64,000 bases of DNA from Pseudomonadota bacterium (GCA_021785515.1 JAJYEX010000001.1:372001-436000); one strand, 5' to 3'; shown: positions 21,692 through 31,057, counted from the stretch's first letter. Numbers and translations: made by a program. The notes: generated by a model from the sequence alone, not told the origin.

Positions 21692-21958
21692 TTATCGGAC
21701 ACCTTCGCCGCTCGTGCCCGCCATGAAATCGCCAATGCTGGCCACATCGGGTTCCAGAAGTGTGCAGAGCGAAACCCCTAAGGCCGCGGCAATTTTCTCC
21801 AGGTTGTCGAGCCCGACATTGAGCTCGGCACGTTCGACATGGCCGATGTAATTGCGGTGAAGACCGCTCACCGCGGCCAACGCTTCCTGAGACCATCCGC
21901 GGCCAACACGCAACAGACGGACTCGCTTCGCGAGCAACTTCCTGGTCCCTCCTTCCAT
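21692..21958 (-). CDS. XRE-family helix-turn-helix regulator
   Basis: 88 residues from ATG 21958. The helix-turn-helix covers about residues 9-65: AKRVRLLRVGRGWSQEALA, then SGLHRNYIGHVERAE and the LDNLEKIAAALGVSL helix, typical of Cro/CI-type single-domain repressors. A short tail of about 20 residues follows. No Shine-Dalgarno is seen before the ATG; a GTG 20 codons upstream is an alternative. It is followed after 15 bases by the CsrA homologue, a transcriptional plus post-transcriptional regulator pair. Confidence 0.88.
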   Translation of the reverse strand: MEGGTRKLLAKRVRLLRVGRGWSQEALAAVSGLHRNYIGHVERAELNVGLDNLEKIAAALGVSLCTLLEPDVASIGDFMAGTSGEGVR

Positions 21959-22172
21959 GTCAACAAATGTATGGGGAGCAACCCGGGCCGTCGACACCCC
22001 ATATGGAGCGGATTGCACACTAGCCGCGGCAGGAACCGGGCAGCTCCTTCACCAAGACAATGTCATAAAGCCAATAACGGCTGGATGGAGCACCATGATG
22101 CAGATTGGGTTCACTGTGGAACTTAGGCAGCAGACGGATGCTCTGTCACCTCTTCCCATCATGGAGATAGGG

Positions 22173-24389
22173 TCACCTGGGCCGACTTCTGCGCTTGCCG
22201 CGACCCACCGGACTTCCCGGATTGAGATCGACCGGCCGTGCGGCAGGCACAGGACGCGACCCCGCCCTCACGTGCTGTGTGCCAAAAAGCAGACCCTTCC
22301 GGCCGGCTCCATGCCGGGACCCATGCCCTGTTCCCGACCGCACTTTGCCCGCACCGGACACCGGCTGATAAGCCGGCACCAGATGCTGCTTCCCGCTGCC
22401 GATCAGGTCGGCTCGCCCCATGCGACGCAATGCCTCACGCAACAACGGCCAATTGCCCGAATCGTGGTAACGCAAGAACGCCTTGTGCAGCCGACGCGCC
22501 TTGAGTCCTCTGGGAACCCGAACATCCTCGCTGGTGTACGTCACCTTGCGTAGTGGATTTTTTCCTGAATGATACATCGCCGTAGCCGTAGCCATGGGCG
22601 ACGGAAGAAAAGCCTGTACCTGGTCTGCGCGAAAACCGTTGCGCTTTAGCCATAAAGCGAGCTCCAGCATGTCCTGGTCAGTCGTGCCTGGATGGGCGGC
22701 TATGAAATAGGGAATGAGATACTGCTCCTTTCCGGCCGCCTCCGAGTAGCGGTCAAACATCTCCTTGAAGCGGTCGTAGGTCCCCATGCCGGGCTTCATC
22801 ATCTTGCTCAGCGGACCCTCACAGAGATGTTCAGGCGCGATCTTGAGGTAACCTCCGACATGATGGCTGACAAGTTCCTTGACATATTCGGGCGATTCGA
22901 TGGCAAGATCGTAGCGTACACCCGATGCGATCAGCACCTTCTTGATCCCCGGCACGGCACGCGCACGGCGGTACAGGCTGACCAACGGCGTATGATCGGT
23001 GTTGAGATTCTTGCAGATGACCGGATACACGCACGATGGCCGACGGCACGCGGCCTCAATGTCACGGCTACGGCAGTGCAGACGATACATGTTGGCAGTC
23101 GGTCCGCCCAGATCCGAAATGATCCCGGTAAAGCCGGGCACCGTATCGCGCACCATTCCTATTTCCCGGATCACCGATTCCTCCGACCGGTTCTGTATAA
23201 CCCGGCCCTCATGCTCGGTAATGGAACAGAAGGTGCAACCGCCAAAACATCCGCGCTGGATGGTAATGGAAAAGCGGATCATCTCATAGGCGGGAATGCG
23301 TGCGTCACCATAGACCGGATGCGGTTGCCGCGTATAAGGCAGCTCATATACCCGATCCATCTCCCGCGTCGACAAGGGCCAAGCGGGAGGATTGAGCCAT
23401 ACATCACGACCCCCATGACGCTGGACCAGTGCACGCGCGTTGCCTGGGTTCGACTCGGCATGCAGAATCCGCGAAGCATGCGCGTAGAGAACCGGGTCGC
23501 CAGAGACCTGATCAAAATCCGGCAGACGGATCACGCTGCGATCCCGGTCGACCGCCGCTGGACGGCGTTCGAACCGCAGCGGCATAGGCCCTGTGCCTGA
23601 CTGGGGGGCGCTGACTGTCTCTCTGGCGACGTACGGATTTTCGGGGACAACCGGCGCGCCCGGCAGATCGATATGGGTCGAATCGATTTCAAACCAACCC
23701 TCCGGAATATCCTTGCGCAGGAGGGCCGTTCCGCGGACATCGGTGATTGTGGCGATCTGTTCTTTGCGGGCAAGCCTGTGCGCGATCTCTACGATCTGCC
23801 GCTCCCCGTTTCCGTACACCAGCATATCCGCTTTCGAGTCCGCCAGAATGGAACGGCGCACCTTGTCGGACCAGTAATCATAGTGGGCGATGCGTCGCAG
23901 ACTGGCTTCTATGCCGCCGATGATGACTGGCACATCCCCATAGATCTCGCGCACCCGCTGGGTGTAGACAATCACTGCGCGATCCGGGCGTTTTCCGCCC
24001 TCGCCCCCGGGAGAATACGCGTCATCAGACCGGATCCGGCGGTCGGCCGTGTAGCGGTTGACCATGGAATCCATGTTTCCGGCGGTGACGCCAAAAAACA
24101 GATTCGGCCGCCCCAGCGCCGCAAAGTCCTCTCCGCTCCGCCAATTCGGCTGGGCGATGATGCCGACCCGAAATCCCTGGGCCTCGAGCAACCGTCCAAC
24201 GATCGCCATCCCGAAACTTGGATGATCAACATAGGCATCTCCAGTCACGATGATGACATCGCAGCTGTCCCAGCCGAGGGCCTCCATTTCGGCCCGCGAC
24301 ATCGCAAGCATCGGGGCGACGCCAAAGCGTGCCGCCCAGTATTTGCGGTACGAAAACAATTCGGGAGCGCAGACCATGAAATCCGGCAA
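22173..24389 (-). CDS. ygiQ: YgiQ family radical SAM protein
   Basis: 738 residues, the usual size. The N-terminal part ([24 protein letters not shown]) is the YgiQ N-domain, with a B12-binding-like fold in related proteins. The radical SAM cluster CFGGCTFC lies in the middle, preceded by FSITIQRG, and a YgiQ C-terminal domain follows (KNPLRKVTY). The last 70 residues are rich in Gly, Arg and Pro and probably disordered. The biochemical role is unknown in all organisms as far as I know. It has about 100 bases to the flavoprotein gene upstream and may be independently transcribed. Confidence 0.9.
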   Translation of the reverse strand: MPDFMVCAPELFSYRKYWAARFGVAPMLAMSRAEMEALGWDSCDVIIVTGDAYVDHPSFGMAIVGRLLEAQGFRVGIIAQPNWRSGEDFAALGRPNLFFGVTAGNMDSMVNRYTADRRIRSDDAYSPGGEGGKRPDRAVIVYTQRVREIYGDVPVIIGGIEASLRRIAHYDYWSDKVRRSILADSKADMLVYGNGERQIVEIAHRLARKEQIATITDVRGTALLRKDIPEGWFEIDSTHIDLPGAPVVPENPYVARETVSAPQSGTGPMPLRFERRPAAVDRDRSVIRLPDFDQVSGDPVLYAHASRILHAESNPGNARALVQRHGGRDVWLNPPAWPLSTREMDRVYELPYTRQPHPVYGDARIPAYEMIRFSITIQRGCFGGCTFCSITEHEGRVIQNRSEESVIREIGMVRDTVPGFTGIISDLGGPTANMYRLHCRSRDIEAACRRPSCVYPVICKNLNTDHTPLVSLYRRARAVPGIKKVLIASGVRYDLAIESPEYVKELVSHHVGGYLKIAPEHLCEGPLSKMMKPGMGTYDRFKEMFDRYSEAAGKEQYLIPYFIAAHPGTTDQDMLELALWLKRNGFRADQVQAFLPSPMATATAMYHSGKNPLRKVTYTSEDVRVPRGLKARRLHKAFLRYHDSGNWPLLREALRRMGRADLIGSGKQHLVPAYQPVSGAGKVRSGTGHGSRHGAGRKGLLFGTQHVRAGSRPVPAARPVDLNPGSPVGRGKRRSRPR

Positions 24390-24491
24390 ACGAGGGGCTA
24401 ATGGGGAATTATAACCCGTCCACGACGACCGTGTCTTCGCTGCTGCCCCGGAAAGGGTTGGGGAAACAGACGACCCGCAGAACAGCCGGAC

Positions 24492-25508
24492 TTAGGATGC
24501 TACGGCGACATCCGTGCGCGCGAGCCGCCTACGTTCACGTCCGACAAACATGAACTCCAATGACCGGCGAACGACCCTACTGTCGCTTGTATATCTCGGG
24601 ATAGCGGCAAGCGAATACTCCGCGCCCGTCAAAATGGCATCCGCCGCCATGAGCCCGCTACGTACTGCCGGGCCAATACCCTCACAAAGATCACGGGTAG
24701 CGAGGCCCGCGGAATCACCCACGATGAACGCGTTGCCGATACGGCCTGCGCGCACTTCAGAACGCAGGTAGTAACTGTAACCCTTTGGGTCGAAGCTACC
24801 ATCGGGGACCAGTCCCGAGCGCCTCATGCGACGCACCAGCACGTCCCAGTGGCGCCAAATATCTTCACCGCGGTGTTTGAGCTGGCTGGCCATTCCACCT
24901 ATGCCGACGTTGAGATACCCGTCAGCCTTCGGCACATACCAGGAATATCCGGGAAATCCGCGCTCGAAAAACCAGAGATGACACCCGCGATCGTGATATT
25001 CATACGGAAATTCCTGTTCCAGAGTCACTGTCTGCAGTTCCTTGGCTCGCGGATTTGCTTGGCGGAACAGGTTGCGATAGACGGGGCACTTGGTGCCACC
25101 GGCACCGATCAGATACCGGGCACGATAGCGGTCATCAACGATGTAGTATTCCCCTTCTTTACGGATTTCCCGAACCGTGTGGGTGTCCACCGGAACTCCG
25201 GTACGTCTGACCAGCCACTCGTCAAATTCGAAGCGCCGGATCGAATGCTGCACACTGTTTACCCGGATACCAACGCCGTATATATGGAAATAGAGGCGAT
25301 CGAAGGAGAGAAAGCGGTGCGGATAGCTGCTAATGTCTATTTCCAGGTCACGCACAACCTCAGGCGTGATCCAGCCGGCACATAATTTGGTGCGCGGAAA
25401 ACTCTGGGCATCCACGATCCGGCAGTCGACTCCTTTTCTCGCCAGTTTCCAGGCGCAACTTGAACCGGCGGGCCCTCCGCCGACAATGAGCACCTCACTG
25501 GTTTCCAA
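24492..25508 (-). CDS. FAD-dependent oxidoreductase, geranylgeranyl-reductase-like
   Basis: 338 residues. A Rossmann FAD-binding motif GGGPAG sits at residues 9-14. The FPRTKLCAGWITP segment matches the substrate-loop region of the geranylgeranyl reductase family, and NAFIVGDSAGLATRDLCEGIGPA is the second FAD motif of that family. There is no membrane helix. Such enzymes reduce isoprenoid double bonds or oxidise/halogenate varied substrates. The gene begins 3 bases after the stop of a cyclopropane-synthase-like methyltransferase, so the substrate may be a lipid acyl chain modified by that enzyme. This functional link is inference from adjacency. Confidence 0.8.
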   Translation of the reverse strand: METSEVLIVGGGPAGSSCAWKLARKGVDCRIVDAQSFPRTKLCAGWITPEVVRDLEIDISSYPHRFLSFDRLYFHIYGVGIRVNSVQHSIRRFEFDEWLVRRTGVPVDTHTVREIRKEGEYYIVDDRYRARYLIGAGGTKCPVYRNLFRQANPRAKELQTVTLEQEFPYEYHDRGCHLWFFERGFPGYSWYVPKADGYLNVGIGGMASQLKHRGEDIWRHWDVLVRRMRRSGLVPDGSFDPKGYSYYLRSEVRAGRIGNAFIVGDSAGLATRDLCEGIGPAVRSGLMAADAILTGAEYSLAAIPRYTSDSRVVRRSLEFMFVGRERRRLARTDVAVAS

Positions 25509-25511
25509 GGC

Positions 25512-26834
25512 TCAGCTCTCGGTTCGTTCGGTGGCTGTATACAGATGATTGCGGGTCCATGGCACATCATTGTTGTCGCGTGACGCAAAAAGAATCTGGA
25601 ACAGCTGCATGTCTCCTACCCGAAAGGCCGCAATCGACCCAGCGAGGTAGAGCCGCCACGCGCGCACGAATGATACGTCAAACATGGCCATCACCCGGTC
25701 CGACGCCTTTTCGAACCTCCACAACCAGTGCTCCAGAGTACGGGCATAATGTAGTCGAAGGTTCTCGACGTCCAGTACCGAAAACTCGCTCGGCTCGAAT
25801 ATCTGCATCATCTCGGCCAGGGTCGCGGGATAGGCGCCCGGAAATATGCGCTTTTCAATCCAGGCATTCATCGGCTTCGGCCGATTACGTCCGATGGAGT
25901 GAATAAGGCCACGACCGCCGACCTTGAGACATTGATGAATGACATCGCCCAATTCCTGGTAATGCTCGACCCCGACATGCTCCAGCATGCCTACTGACAC
26001 AAACGCGTCGAATTCTCCGGAAATGTTGCGATAATCATCCTCGACATACTCGACGAGCCCCTCAAGGCCTTCGGCCTTGGCCCGTTCCCGTGCATACACG
26101 ATCTGCTCATGCGAGATATTGTAGGCCCTGATCTTAACGCCGTAATGTCGCGCCATATGGCGCGCGAGCGAACCCCACCCGCAACCGGCCTCGACCACCC
26201 GCTCTCCGGGATGCAGACGAAGCTTGCGGCAGACATGATCCATTTTTGCGACCTGCGCCTGCTCGAGCGTTGCGCCGGGACTGGCAAAATACGCGCAGGT
26301 ATAGACCATCTGCTCGTCCAGCCACAGTCGGTAGAAATCATTGCCGATGTCATAGTGTCTGTGAATATTGCTGCGGGACCCCGTCAGTGTGTTTGGCCGG
26401 GCCGGACGGGTGCGTGAAATCAGGCGCTGTGCCAGACCGCGAGGAGGTACGGCCGCGGATGCGTGATAGACGCACTCTAAGAACTCCACCAAGTCCCCTT
26501 CAACACGGACACGGCCGGACTCGTACAGATCGCCGAAATGGAGATCAGGATTGGCAATCAGGCGCAACAAAGCTGCGCGATCCGCAATAAAGACCCGGGC
26601 TACGCACGGATCCATGCCACCGGAAACTTCTTCACCGTTCCAGAGCAGAAAGCGGACCGGGGGCGCACCCATTGCCTTCAGCAACCACTTGAGCAGATAT
26701 CGGTCTATCTCGACAACCGGGCGCATGGAAAATTCATGCGGAGCTATTGCGCCGGACTGGACGTCCGCGTTGACTGCATGGGCACCGCCCGGAAATGACG
26801 AAACGTTGCACAATTCGGCTTTCTTCTTGTTCAT
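25512..26834 (-). CDS. Cyclopropane-fatty-acyl-phospholipid synthase family methyltransferase
   Basis: 440 residues from ATG 26834, 3 bases after GGTGGG. The SAM motif is VVEAGCGWGSLARHM. All catalytic residues known for E. coli Cfa have counterparts: Cys in YTCAYF, Glu in MLEHVG, His in IHSIG and Tyr in RLHYARTLEHW. The protein should therefore be an active methyltransferase on unsaturated phospholipid acyl chains. An N-terminal lipid-binding domain of about 150 residues precedes the catalytic domain. The downstream flavoprotein gene suggests a product other than plain cyclopropane, such as a methyl-branched chain; this is inference. Two hairpins lie just upstream of its start. Confidence 0.88.
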   Translation of the reverse strand: MNKKKAELCNVSSFPGGAHAVNADVQSGAIAPHEFSMRPVVEIDRYLLKWLLKAMGAPPVRFLLWNGEEVSGGMDPCVARVFIADRAALLRLIANPDLHFGDLYESGRVRVEGDLVEFLECVYHASAAVPPRGLAQRLISRTRPARPNTLTGSRSNIHRHYDIGNDFYRLWLDEQMVYTCAYFASPGATLEQAQVAKMDHVCRKLRLHPGERVVEAGCGWGSLARHMARHYGVKIRAYNISHEQIVYARERAKAEGLEGLVEYVEDDYRNISGEFDAFVSVGMLEHVGVEHYQELGDVIHQCLKVGGRGLIHSIGRNRPKPMNAWIEKRIFPGAYPATLAEMMQIFEPSEFSVLDVENLRLHYARTLEHWLWRFEKASDRVMAMFDVSFVRAWRLYLAGSIAAFRVGDMQLFQILFASRDNNDVPWTRNHLYTATERTES

Positions 26835-26853
26835 GGTCCCACCTGTGACTGAT

Positions 26854-26870
26854 GCGCGGTAAAACCGCGC
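26854..26870. repeat. Hairpin in the leader of the cyclopropane-synthase-like gene
   Basis: GCGCGGT and ACCGCGC are separated by AAA, a perfect 7-bp stem 20 bases before the start codon of the minus-strand gene. It could influence translation initiation or bind a regulator. Confidence 0.45.
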
Positions 26871-26880
26871 TTCCATCAGA

Positions 26881-26909
26881 GATTACGCCGGATATTTCGA
26901 TATCCTAAT
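26881..26909. repeat. Compound inverted repeat upstream of the cyclopropane-synthase-like gene
   Basis: GGATAT-TTCG-ATATCC is a perfect palindromic core (26890-26905). The outer arms GATTA and TAATC extend it, with four unpaired bases (CGCC) on the left side. Its position, 47 to 75 bases before the gene start, fits an operator near the promoter. Confidence 0.45.
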
Positions 26910-26958
26910 CGCCCATTGTGCGGCTGACAAATCTCCCATCCGGTTGCTAACAACCAGC

Positions 26959-27366
26959 CTAATACTGGACGTGTACCAGAATCTGGCGCGAGTACCTGCC
27001 CTTGCGGTGTTCCCAGAGATAGACGCCCTGCCAGGTTCCGAGGCCCAGTTTGCCGTTGACTATCGGTATGGAAATACTGCTGGCGGTAAGCATCGACTTG
27101 ATGTGTGCCGGCATGTCGTCGTCACCCTCGGACTTGTGCGTATAGAGATCATCACCTTCCGGCACCATGCGCCCGAGCCAGCACTCCAGGTCCCGACGGA
27201 CGGCAGGATCGGCATTCTCCTGCACGATGAGGCTTGCCGAGGTATGCTGGACGAAGATCGTGCACAGACCCTCCGTGACGTCTTCGCCGTGCACCACATC
27301 CTGCACTGCCGCGGTGATTTCATGCAGCCCCTGCCCACCGGTTGGAATGCTGAGTTTTCTGATCAC
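26959..27366 (-). CDS. YjbQ/UPF0047 family protein
   Basis: 135 residues. It has the conserved FVQHTSASLIVQENAD core (about 38-53), the LYTHKSEGDDDMPAHIKSML stretch and the GTWQGVYLWEHR C-terminal motif, all typical of YjbQ proteins, whose conserved His and acidic residues bind a metal. Family members have been reported to show thiamine-phosphate synthase activity in vitro; the physiological role remains unclear. It is a single gene, about 120 bases downstream of the methyltransferase promoter region and transcribed away from VIT by 260 bases. Confidence 0.92.
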   Translation of the reverse strand: MIRKLSIPTGGQGLHEITAAVQDVVHGEDVTEGLCTIFVQHTSASLIVQENADPAVRRDLECWLGRMVPEGDDLYTHKSEGDDDMPAHIKSMLTASSISIPIVNGKLGLGTWQGVYLWEHRKGRYSRQILVHVQY

Positions 27367-27629
27367 GTGCGCTCATCCCCAAAAAACAAAGTTCGGCAGT
27401 GTTCCGGGTCATTATCCTGCAATACCCGCGTTCCTCAAAACCGGGATCGGGAGTCGGCAAACCCGGACCGGACCGGCAAAGAAGTTTCGGTTTCATGGCC
27501 CCGGACAATGGCGATTTGCGAGCGCTTGGGCCGGAACTACCGTCACCTTCTGCGTCCAGGCCGACAAGGCAAGGTGAAATCGGTCCCGGAGGACAGGCCG
27601 GGGCGGCCGGGAACCGGCTGCGCCAGATA

Positions 27630-28670
27630 TCAGGAAAGAACAACGCCCAGAAGTTTTCCGATCAGAAAGGTAGCAACCGCGGCGGCCCCCCCGATAAGCA
27701 CCATGCGCAGGCCGCTGCGCCAGGCGCGTCTTCCGGTAAACAGGCTGATCAGTGCCCCCACGGAAAACAGCGCAAAGGCCACCAGTGCCGCGACGACGAT
27801 CAACACGTGATCGCGCGCGCCAGTGAGAAGCGGCAATAGCGGGATCGCACCGCCTAGTGCAAAGGCGATGAAAGATGATGCTGCGGCTCCCCAAGCCGAC
27901 CCCAGGTCATCTGGATTGAGGCCCAGTTCTTCGCGCGCAAGGGCGTCGATGGCATGTTCACGATTACTGGTTATCCGGCGTGCCACGTGCCGCGCTTCTT
28001 CCAGCGGCAGGCCGCGCGCGTTGTAGATCAGGGCCAGCTCCTCTGCTTCCTCCTCGGGATATTCATCGAGTTCCCGACGTTCCAGCCCGATTTGGTATTC
28101 ATACATCTCACGCTGCGAGCGCATCGAGATGTACTCTCCCGCAGCCATCGAAAATGCCCCGGCCAGAAGACCGGCCACACCGGAAAGCAGAATGAACCTG
28201 GCGCTGGTGCCTGCACCAGCAACACCCATGATCAGGCTGCTATTAGATACCAGACCGTCGTTTATCCCGAACACAACGGCCCGCAGCTTGCCACCACTAC
28301 CCACTGCGGTGTGCCGATGCCCGATGTCTTCAACCGAGGCCGGCATCGGATGCCCGTGCGTCAAGCCTGCCGCACTGTAGACCGCCAGGCCCCGAACCTT
28401 GAGCGCCGCCAAAACAAGACGAAGCCGGCGCGGACCGAGAGCCCGAATGAGGACCGCCACAAGGCGAACCCGCTGGGACGGGAAATAGACCGCAGGCGAA
28501 GCGGCCCCACTGTCCTGCATCCGCTGCTGCCAGATTGTCGCCTGCCCTTCGGCCAGCTCGGCAAGGTTTCGAAAAAGAGCGGCCTTGGTCTGATCCGTTT
28601 CAGTCGCCGCCATGACCCGGTACAGGTACGACGATTGCTTTTCCTCTTTCCAGCTTTCTAGGTAGGACAT
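27630..28670 (-). CDS. VIT1/CCC1 transporter with degenerate ferritin-like N-terminus
   Basis: 346 residues. Residues 1-55 resemble the end of a ferritin-like (rubrerythrin/Erv1) domain, with Glu residues kept but the usual EExH replaced by AEGQ. A CCC1/VIT membrane domain follows from about residue 125, with five membrane segments; its signatures are VFGINDGLVSNSSLIMGV, AGAFSMAAGEYISM and the acidic cytoplasmic loop ELDEYPEEEAEELA. The family transports Fe2+ or Mn2+ out of the cytosol; in MbfA-type proteins the ferritin-like domain supports iron export. Here that domain is shortened and probably lacks a full diiron site. Iron or manganese detoxification is the likely role. Confidence 0.88.
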   Translation of the reverse strand: MSYLESWKEEKQSSYLYRVMAATETDQTKAALFRNLAELAEGQATIWQQRMQDSGAASPAVYFPSQRVRLVAVLIRALGPRRLRLVLAALKVRGLAVYSAAGLTHGHPMPASVEDIGHRHTAVGSGGKLRAVVFGINDGLVSNSSLIMGVAGAGTSARFILLSGVAGLLAGAFSMAAGEYISMRSQREMYEYQIGLERRELDEYPEEEAEELALIYNARGLPLEEARHVARRITSNREHAIDALAREELGLNPDDLGSAWGAAASSFIAFALGGAIPLLPLLTGARDHVLIVVAALVAFALFSVGALISLFTGRRAWRSGLRMVLIGGAAAVATFLIGKLLGVVLS

Positions 28671-28726
28671 GGCATGAGCGCCGCAGAACTTGGACGTCGG
28701 GTAACGGGCATCGGGTGCTGCAACCG

Positions 28727-28732
28727 ATTATA
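28727..28732 (-). promoter_or_regulatory. -10 box upstream of the VIT transporter gene
   Basis: On the minus strand a perfect TATAAT lies about 57 bases before the VIT start codon. No convincing -35 box is seen at the usual distance, so the promoter may depend on an activator. Confidence 0.35.
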
Positions 28733-28986
28733 GGCAGATTCGTCCGCCGCGCGGTACCGGTATTCCCGCAACAATAGACCATGTTGCCGACCGGTTCGGG
28801 CAGATCCCGAAAAGGTGCCACGCATCAGCCGGATGACAGACACCAGCAGCCGGGTATTCCCCCCGGCAAGCGGTTATTGCTGCGAACGATTGTCACGCTG
28901 CAAACTGCCGACGGCACAGCGGCCATTCGTGTCGATCTGAGCCCGGATGGTATGCTTGTTCACAACTGGATACGCAAGGACGTGAA

Positions 28987-29889
28987 GTGACAAAGATAAC
29001 CGCGGTCACCATTATTGGGTGCGGAGATATCGGCACTAAGGTGGCGGCCTTGTGGCAAACACGCGGTACAACGGTTTCTGCTTTGTGCCGAAGCCGGCCG
29101 AGCCTGGAGCGTGCGGACAAGCTGGGTATCGAGCCGCTGCCCGGAGATCTCGATCAGCCGGAATCGCTGGCGCATCTCCAAGTATCGGGCCGTCTGGTCT
29201 ACTATTTTGCTCCTCCTCCGCAGACAGGTTATACCGATCCACGCATGCGGGCGCTGCTGCAGGCGTTGCCCCCAGACGCCCGCCCGAATGTAATGGTGTA
29301 CATCAGCACCACTGGCGTATACGGGGACAGCGCGGGGAGATGGGTGAATGAGGATACGCCCGTGAACCCGCAAACCGCGCGCGCCCGGCGGCGTCTCGAT
29401 GCGGAAACCGCACTGCGTACCTGGGGACAGCAACGCGGCGTACCCATCGTCATTCTGCGCGTACCAGGAATCTACGGACCGGGCCGCCTGCCTGCCGCAG
29501 CAATCCGCTCGCGGCGGCCGGTAGTAAAAGAAAGCGAATGCGGCTTCACCAACCGCATACACGCCGATGACTTGGCGCGCATCTGCGTCGCCGCCGGCGA
29601 CTGCCGCCACGCTGAAACCATATATAATGTTAGTGATGGCCAGCCCGGTACGATGACAGAATACTTTAACCTTGCGGCCGATGCTCTGGGCCTGCCGCGG
29701 CCGCCAGTCGTAAGCCGCCAGGAAGCCGGACGGTTCCTCAGTCCTGAAATGCTCAGCTATATCGACGAGTCGCGCCGTATCGATAGCCGACGTCTGCGCG
29801 ATGAACTCGGCGTAACCCTCCTCTACCCCAGTCTCCAAGAAGGCCTTGCCGCCTGCGCGACCGACCCATCGGCCCGGTGTCGCGACTAG
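28987..29889 (+). CDS. NAD-dependent epimerase/dehydratase family (SDR) protein
   Basis: 300 residues, starting with GTG 28987 six bases after AAGGA. It is an extended short-chain dehydrogenase: an N-terminal nucleotide motif in VTIIGCGDIGTKV, then MVYISTTGVYGD (catalytic Ser/Thr-Tyr region) and VPIVILRVPGIYGPGR. The usual YxxxK is not obvious, as in the YeeZ-like branch of this family. Substrate unknown. It converges on the DsrS-like gene and the two stop codons share a CTAG tetranucleotide. Confidence 0.85.
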   Translation: MTKITAVTIIGCGDIGTKVAALWQTRGTTVSALCRSRPSLERADKLGIEPLPGDLDQPESLAHLQVSGRLVYYFAPPPQTGYTDPRMRALLQALPPDARPNVMVYISTTGVYGDSAGRWVNEDTPVNPQTARARRRLDAETALRTWGQQRGVPIVILRVPGIYGPGRLPAAAIRSRRPVVKESECGFTNRIHADDLARICVAAGDCRHAETIYNVSDGQPGTMTEYFNLAADALGLPRPPVVSRQEAGRFLSPEMLSYIDESRRIDSRRLRDELGVTLLYPSLQEGLAACATDPSARCRD

Positions 29890-31022
29890 CGGCCGGGGGT
29901 CATGCGCAGAACCGCATACAAATCCAGAATGGGGTCAACCAGGGGCTGCATCTTCCTCGCCATGACTGTTCCCACGGCGGTGGTGTGGGAAAAGATCGGG
30001 TTAAGCAGGGTTTCGCTGACGTAGGACAGCGCCAGCACTGCAAGAATCTCCCGCTCCAGGGTCGACGCGGAACGCGCCAGCTCGGCAAGCTCGCTGTTGT
30101 TCTCCTGGTTGGCTTCCGCGTGGCGGGCTCTGGCCCGTTCCCGAGCTGCATCCATATCGCGCGGCGCATCCGAAAGCGAAACCTGGCCCCGGAAATAGCT
30201 GCCGATGACGTTCATGATGCAGATCGCAGCCTCCTGGCTGGCAGGCCTGCGCAGTATGCGCTCCGAGACCGCCAGAAAGCTCTGGCCTTGAGGTCCCAGA
30301 ACCCGGCACAACAGCGCTGCGAACCGGTTTCCGGCGTGTGCCATAGGTTCCAACACGCCACGTTGCTGCTCAAAGTCACCGCGCGCTGGCACCTCTTCTG
30401 GCAGCGCGTCCGGCGCGGACTCCAAAAATCCGAGTTGATAGACATTCTTGCTGCGTCCTTTATCCCAGATCCGCCGGCGGGTGCTTTCGTCGATCAGACC
30501 CGGCTGCAGCACCAGGCGGACAGTAGCAATGATCGCGAGCGGCTCTGTCTCAAACGGCAGATAGTCGACGAGATGCCCGGCCAGCACCTTGCCCATGCTT
30601 CCGGAAACAACCGGTTCGCGGGCCAGCATACAGCGCGCGATCTCCGCCGTAGGCAGGATCCACCAGACACGGCGCGCCAGCTCGTCTGTCAGACCCGCAG
30701 CGCCGGCAACAGCCACAACGGCTTCTGGCTCCCCGAGCAACAGCAACTCAGCCAGACGCGCGTCGCGAGCTTGGCCCATCCGCGTCCAGCGCTGCAGGAA
30801 CGCCGGATAACCGCCCGGAGACCCCAGCACGTGCCCGGAAAGCAGCTCGCGCACGCAACGCAGGTACTGATCCGGGTGGCCAGTAGGGTTCAGCCGGATA
30901 ACAGCTTCCTGATCCCCGCACAAGCCGCGCACCGTCATGTCCTGGTCGTCCAGACGGATTGCAGTGACCGGACTCGCAAGCAGGACGTTGAGGCGCAACA
31001 GATCTTCGTCGCTCAGCTGCAT
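29886..31022 (-). CDS. DsrS-like cytoplasmic protein
   Basis: About 378 residues from ATG 31022. It is soluble and largely helical, without membrane segments, cofactor motifs or conserved cysteine clusters. The segments LLRLNVLLA, ELLSGHVLGSPGGYPAFLQRWTRMGQ and AAGLTDELARRVWW recall DsrS, the protein of unknown function encoded at the end of the dsr operon in sulfur-oxidising Allochromatium. This is recognition from memory and was not checked by alignment. The gene follows the MoxR and metallopeptidase-VWA genes by 35 bases, so it probably shares their operon. No other dsr gene is in the window. Confidence 0.6.
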   Translation of the reverse strand: MQLSDEDLLRLNVLLASPVTAIRLDDQDMTVRGLCGDQEAVIRLNPTGHPDQYLRCVRELLSGHVLGSPGGYPAFLQRWTRMGQARDARLAELLLLGEPEAVVAVAGAAGLTDELARRVWWILPTAEIARCMLAREPVVSGSMGKVLAGHLVDYLPFETEPLAIIATVRLVLQPGLIDESTRRRIWDKGRSKNVYQLGFLESAPDALPEEVPARGDFEQQRGVLEPMAHAGNRFAALLCRVLGPQGQSFLAVSERILRRPASQEAAICIMNVIGSYFRGQVSLSDAPRDMDAARERARARHAEANQENNSELAELARSASTLEREILAVLALSYVSETLLNPIFSHTTAVGTVMARKMQPLVDPILDLYAVLRMTPGR

Positions 31023-31057
31023 GATTAACCTGGCGGTAAAGGTGCCGCCGCCTGCCC

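Noticed and set aside
28781-28990. A 69-codon plus-strand frame whose stop overlaps the SDR start
   Set aside because: There is no ribosome site before its ATG and no recognisable protein; the SDR gene has its own Shine-Dalgarno.
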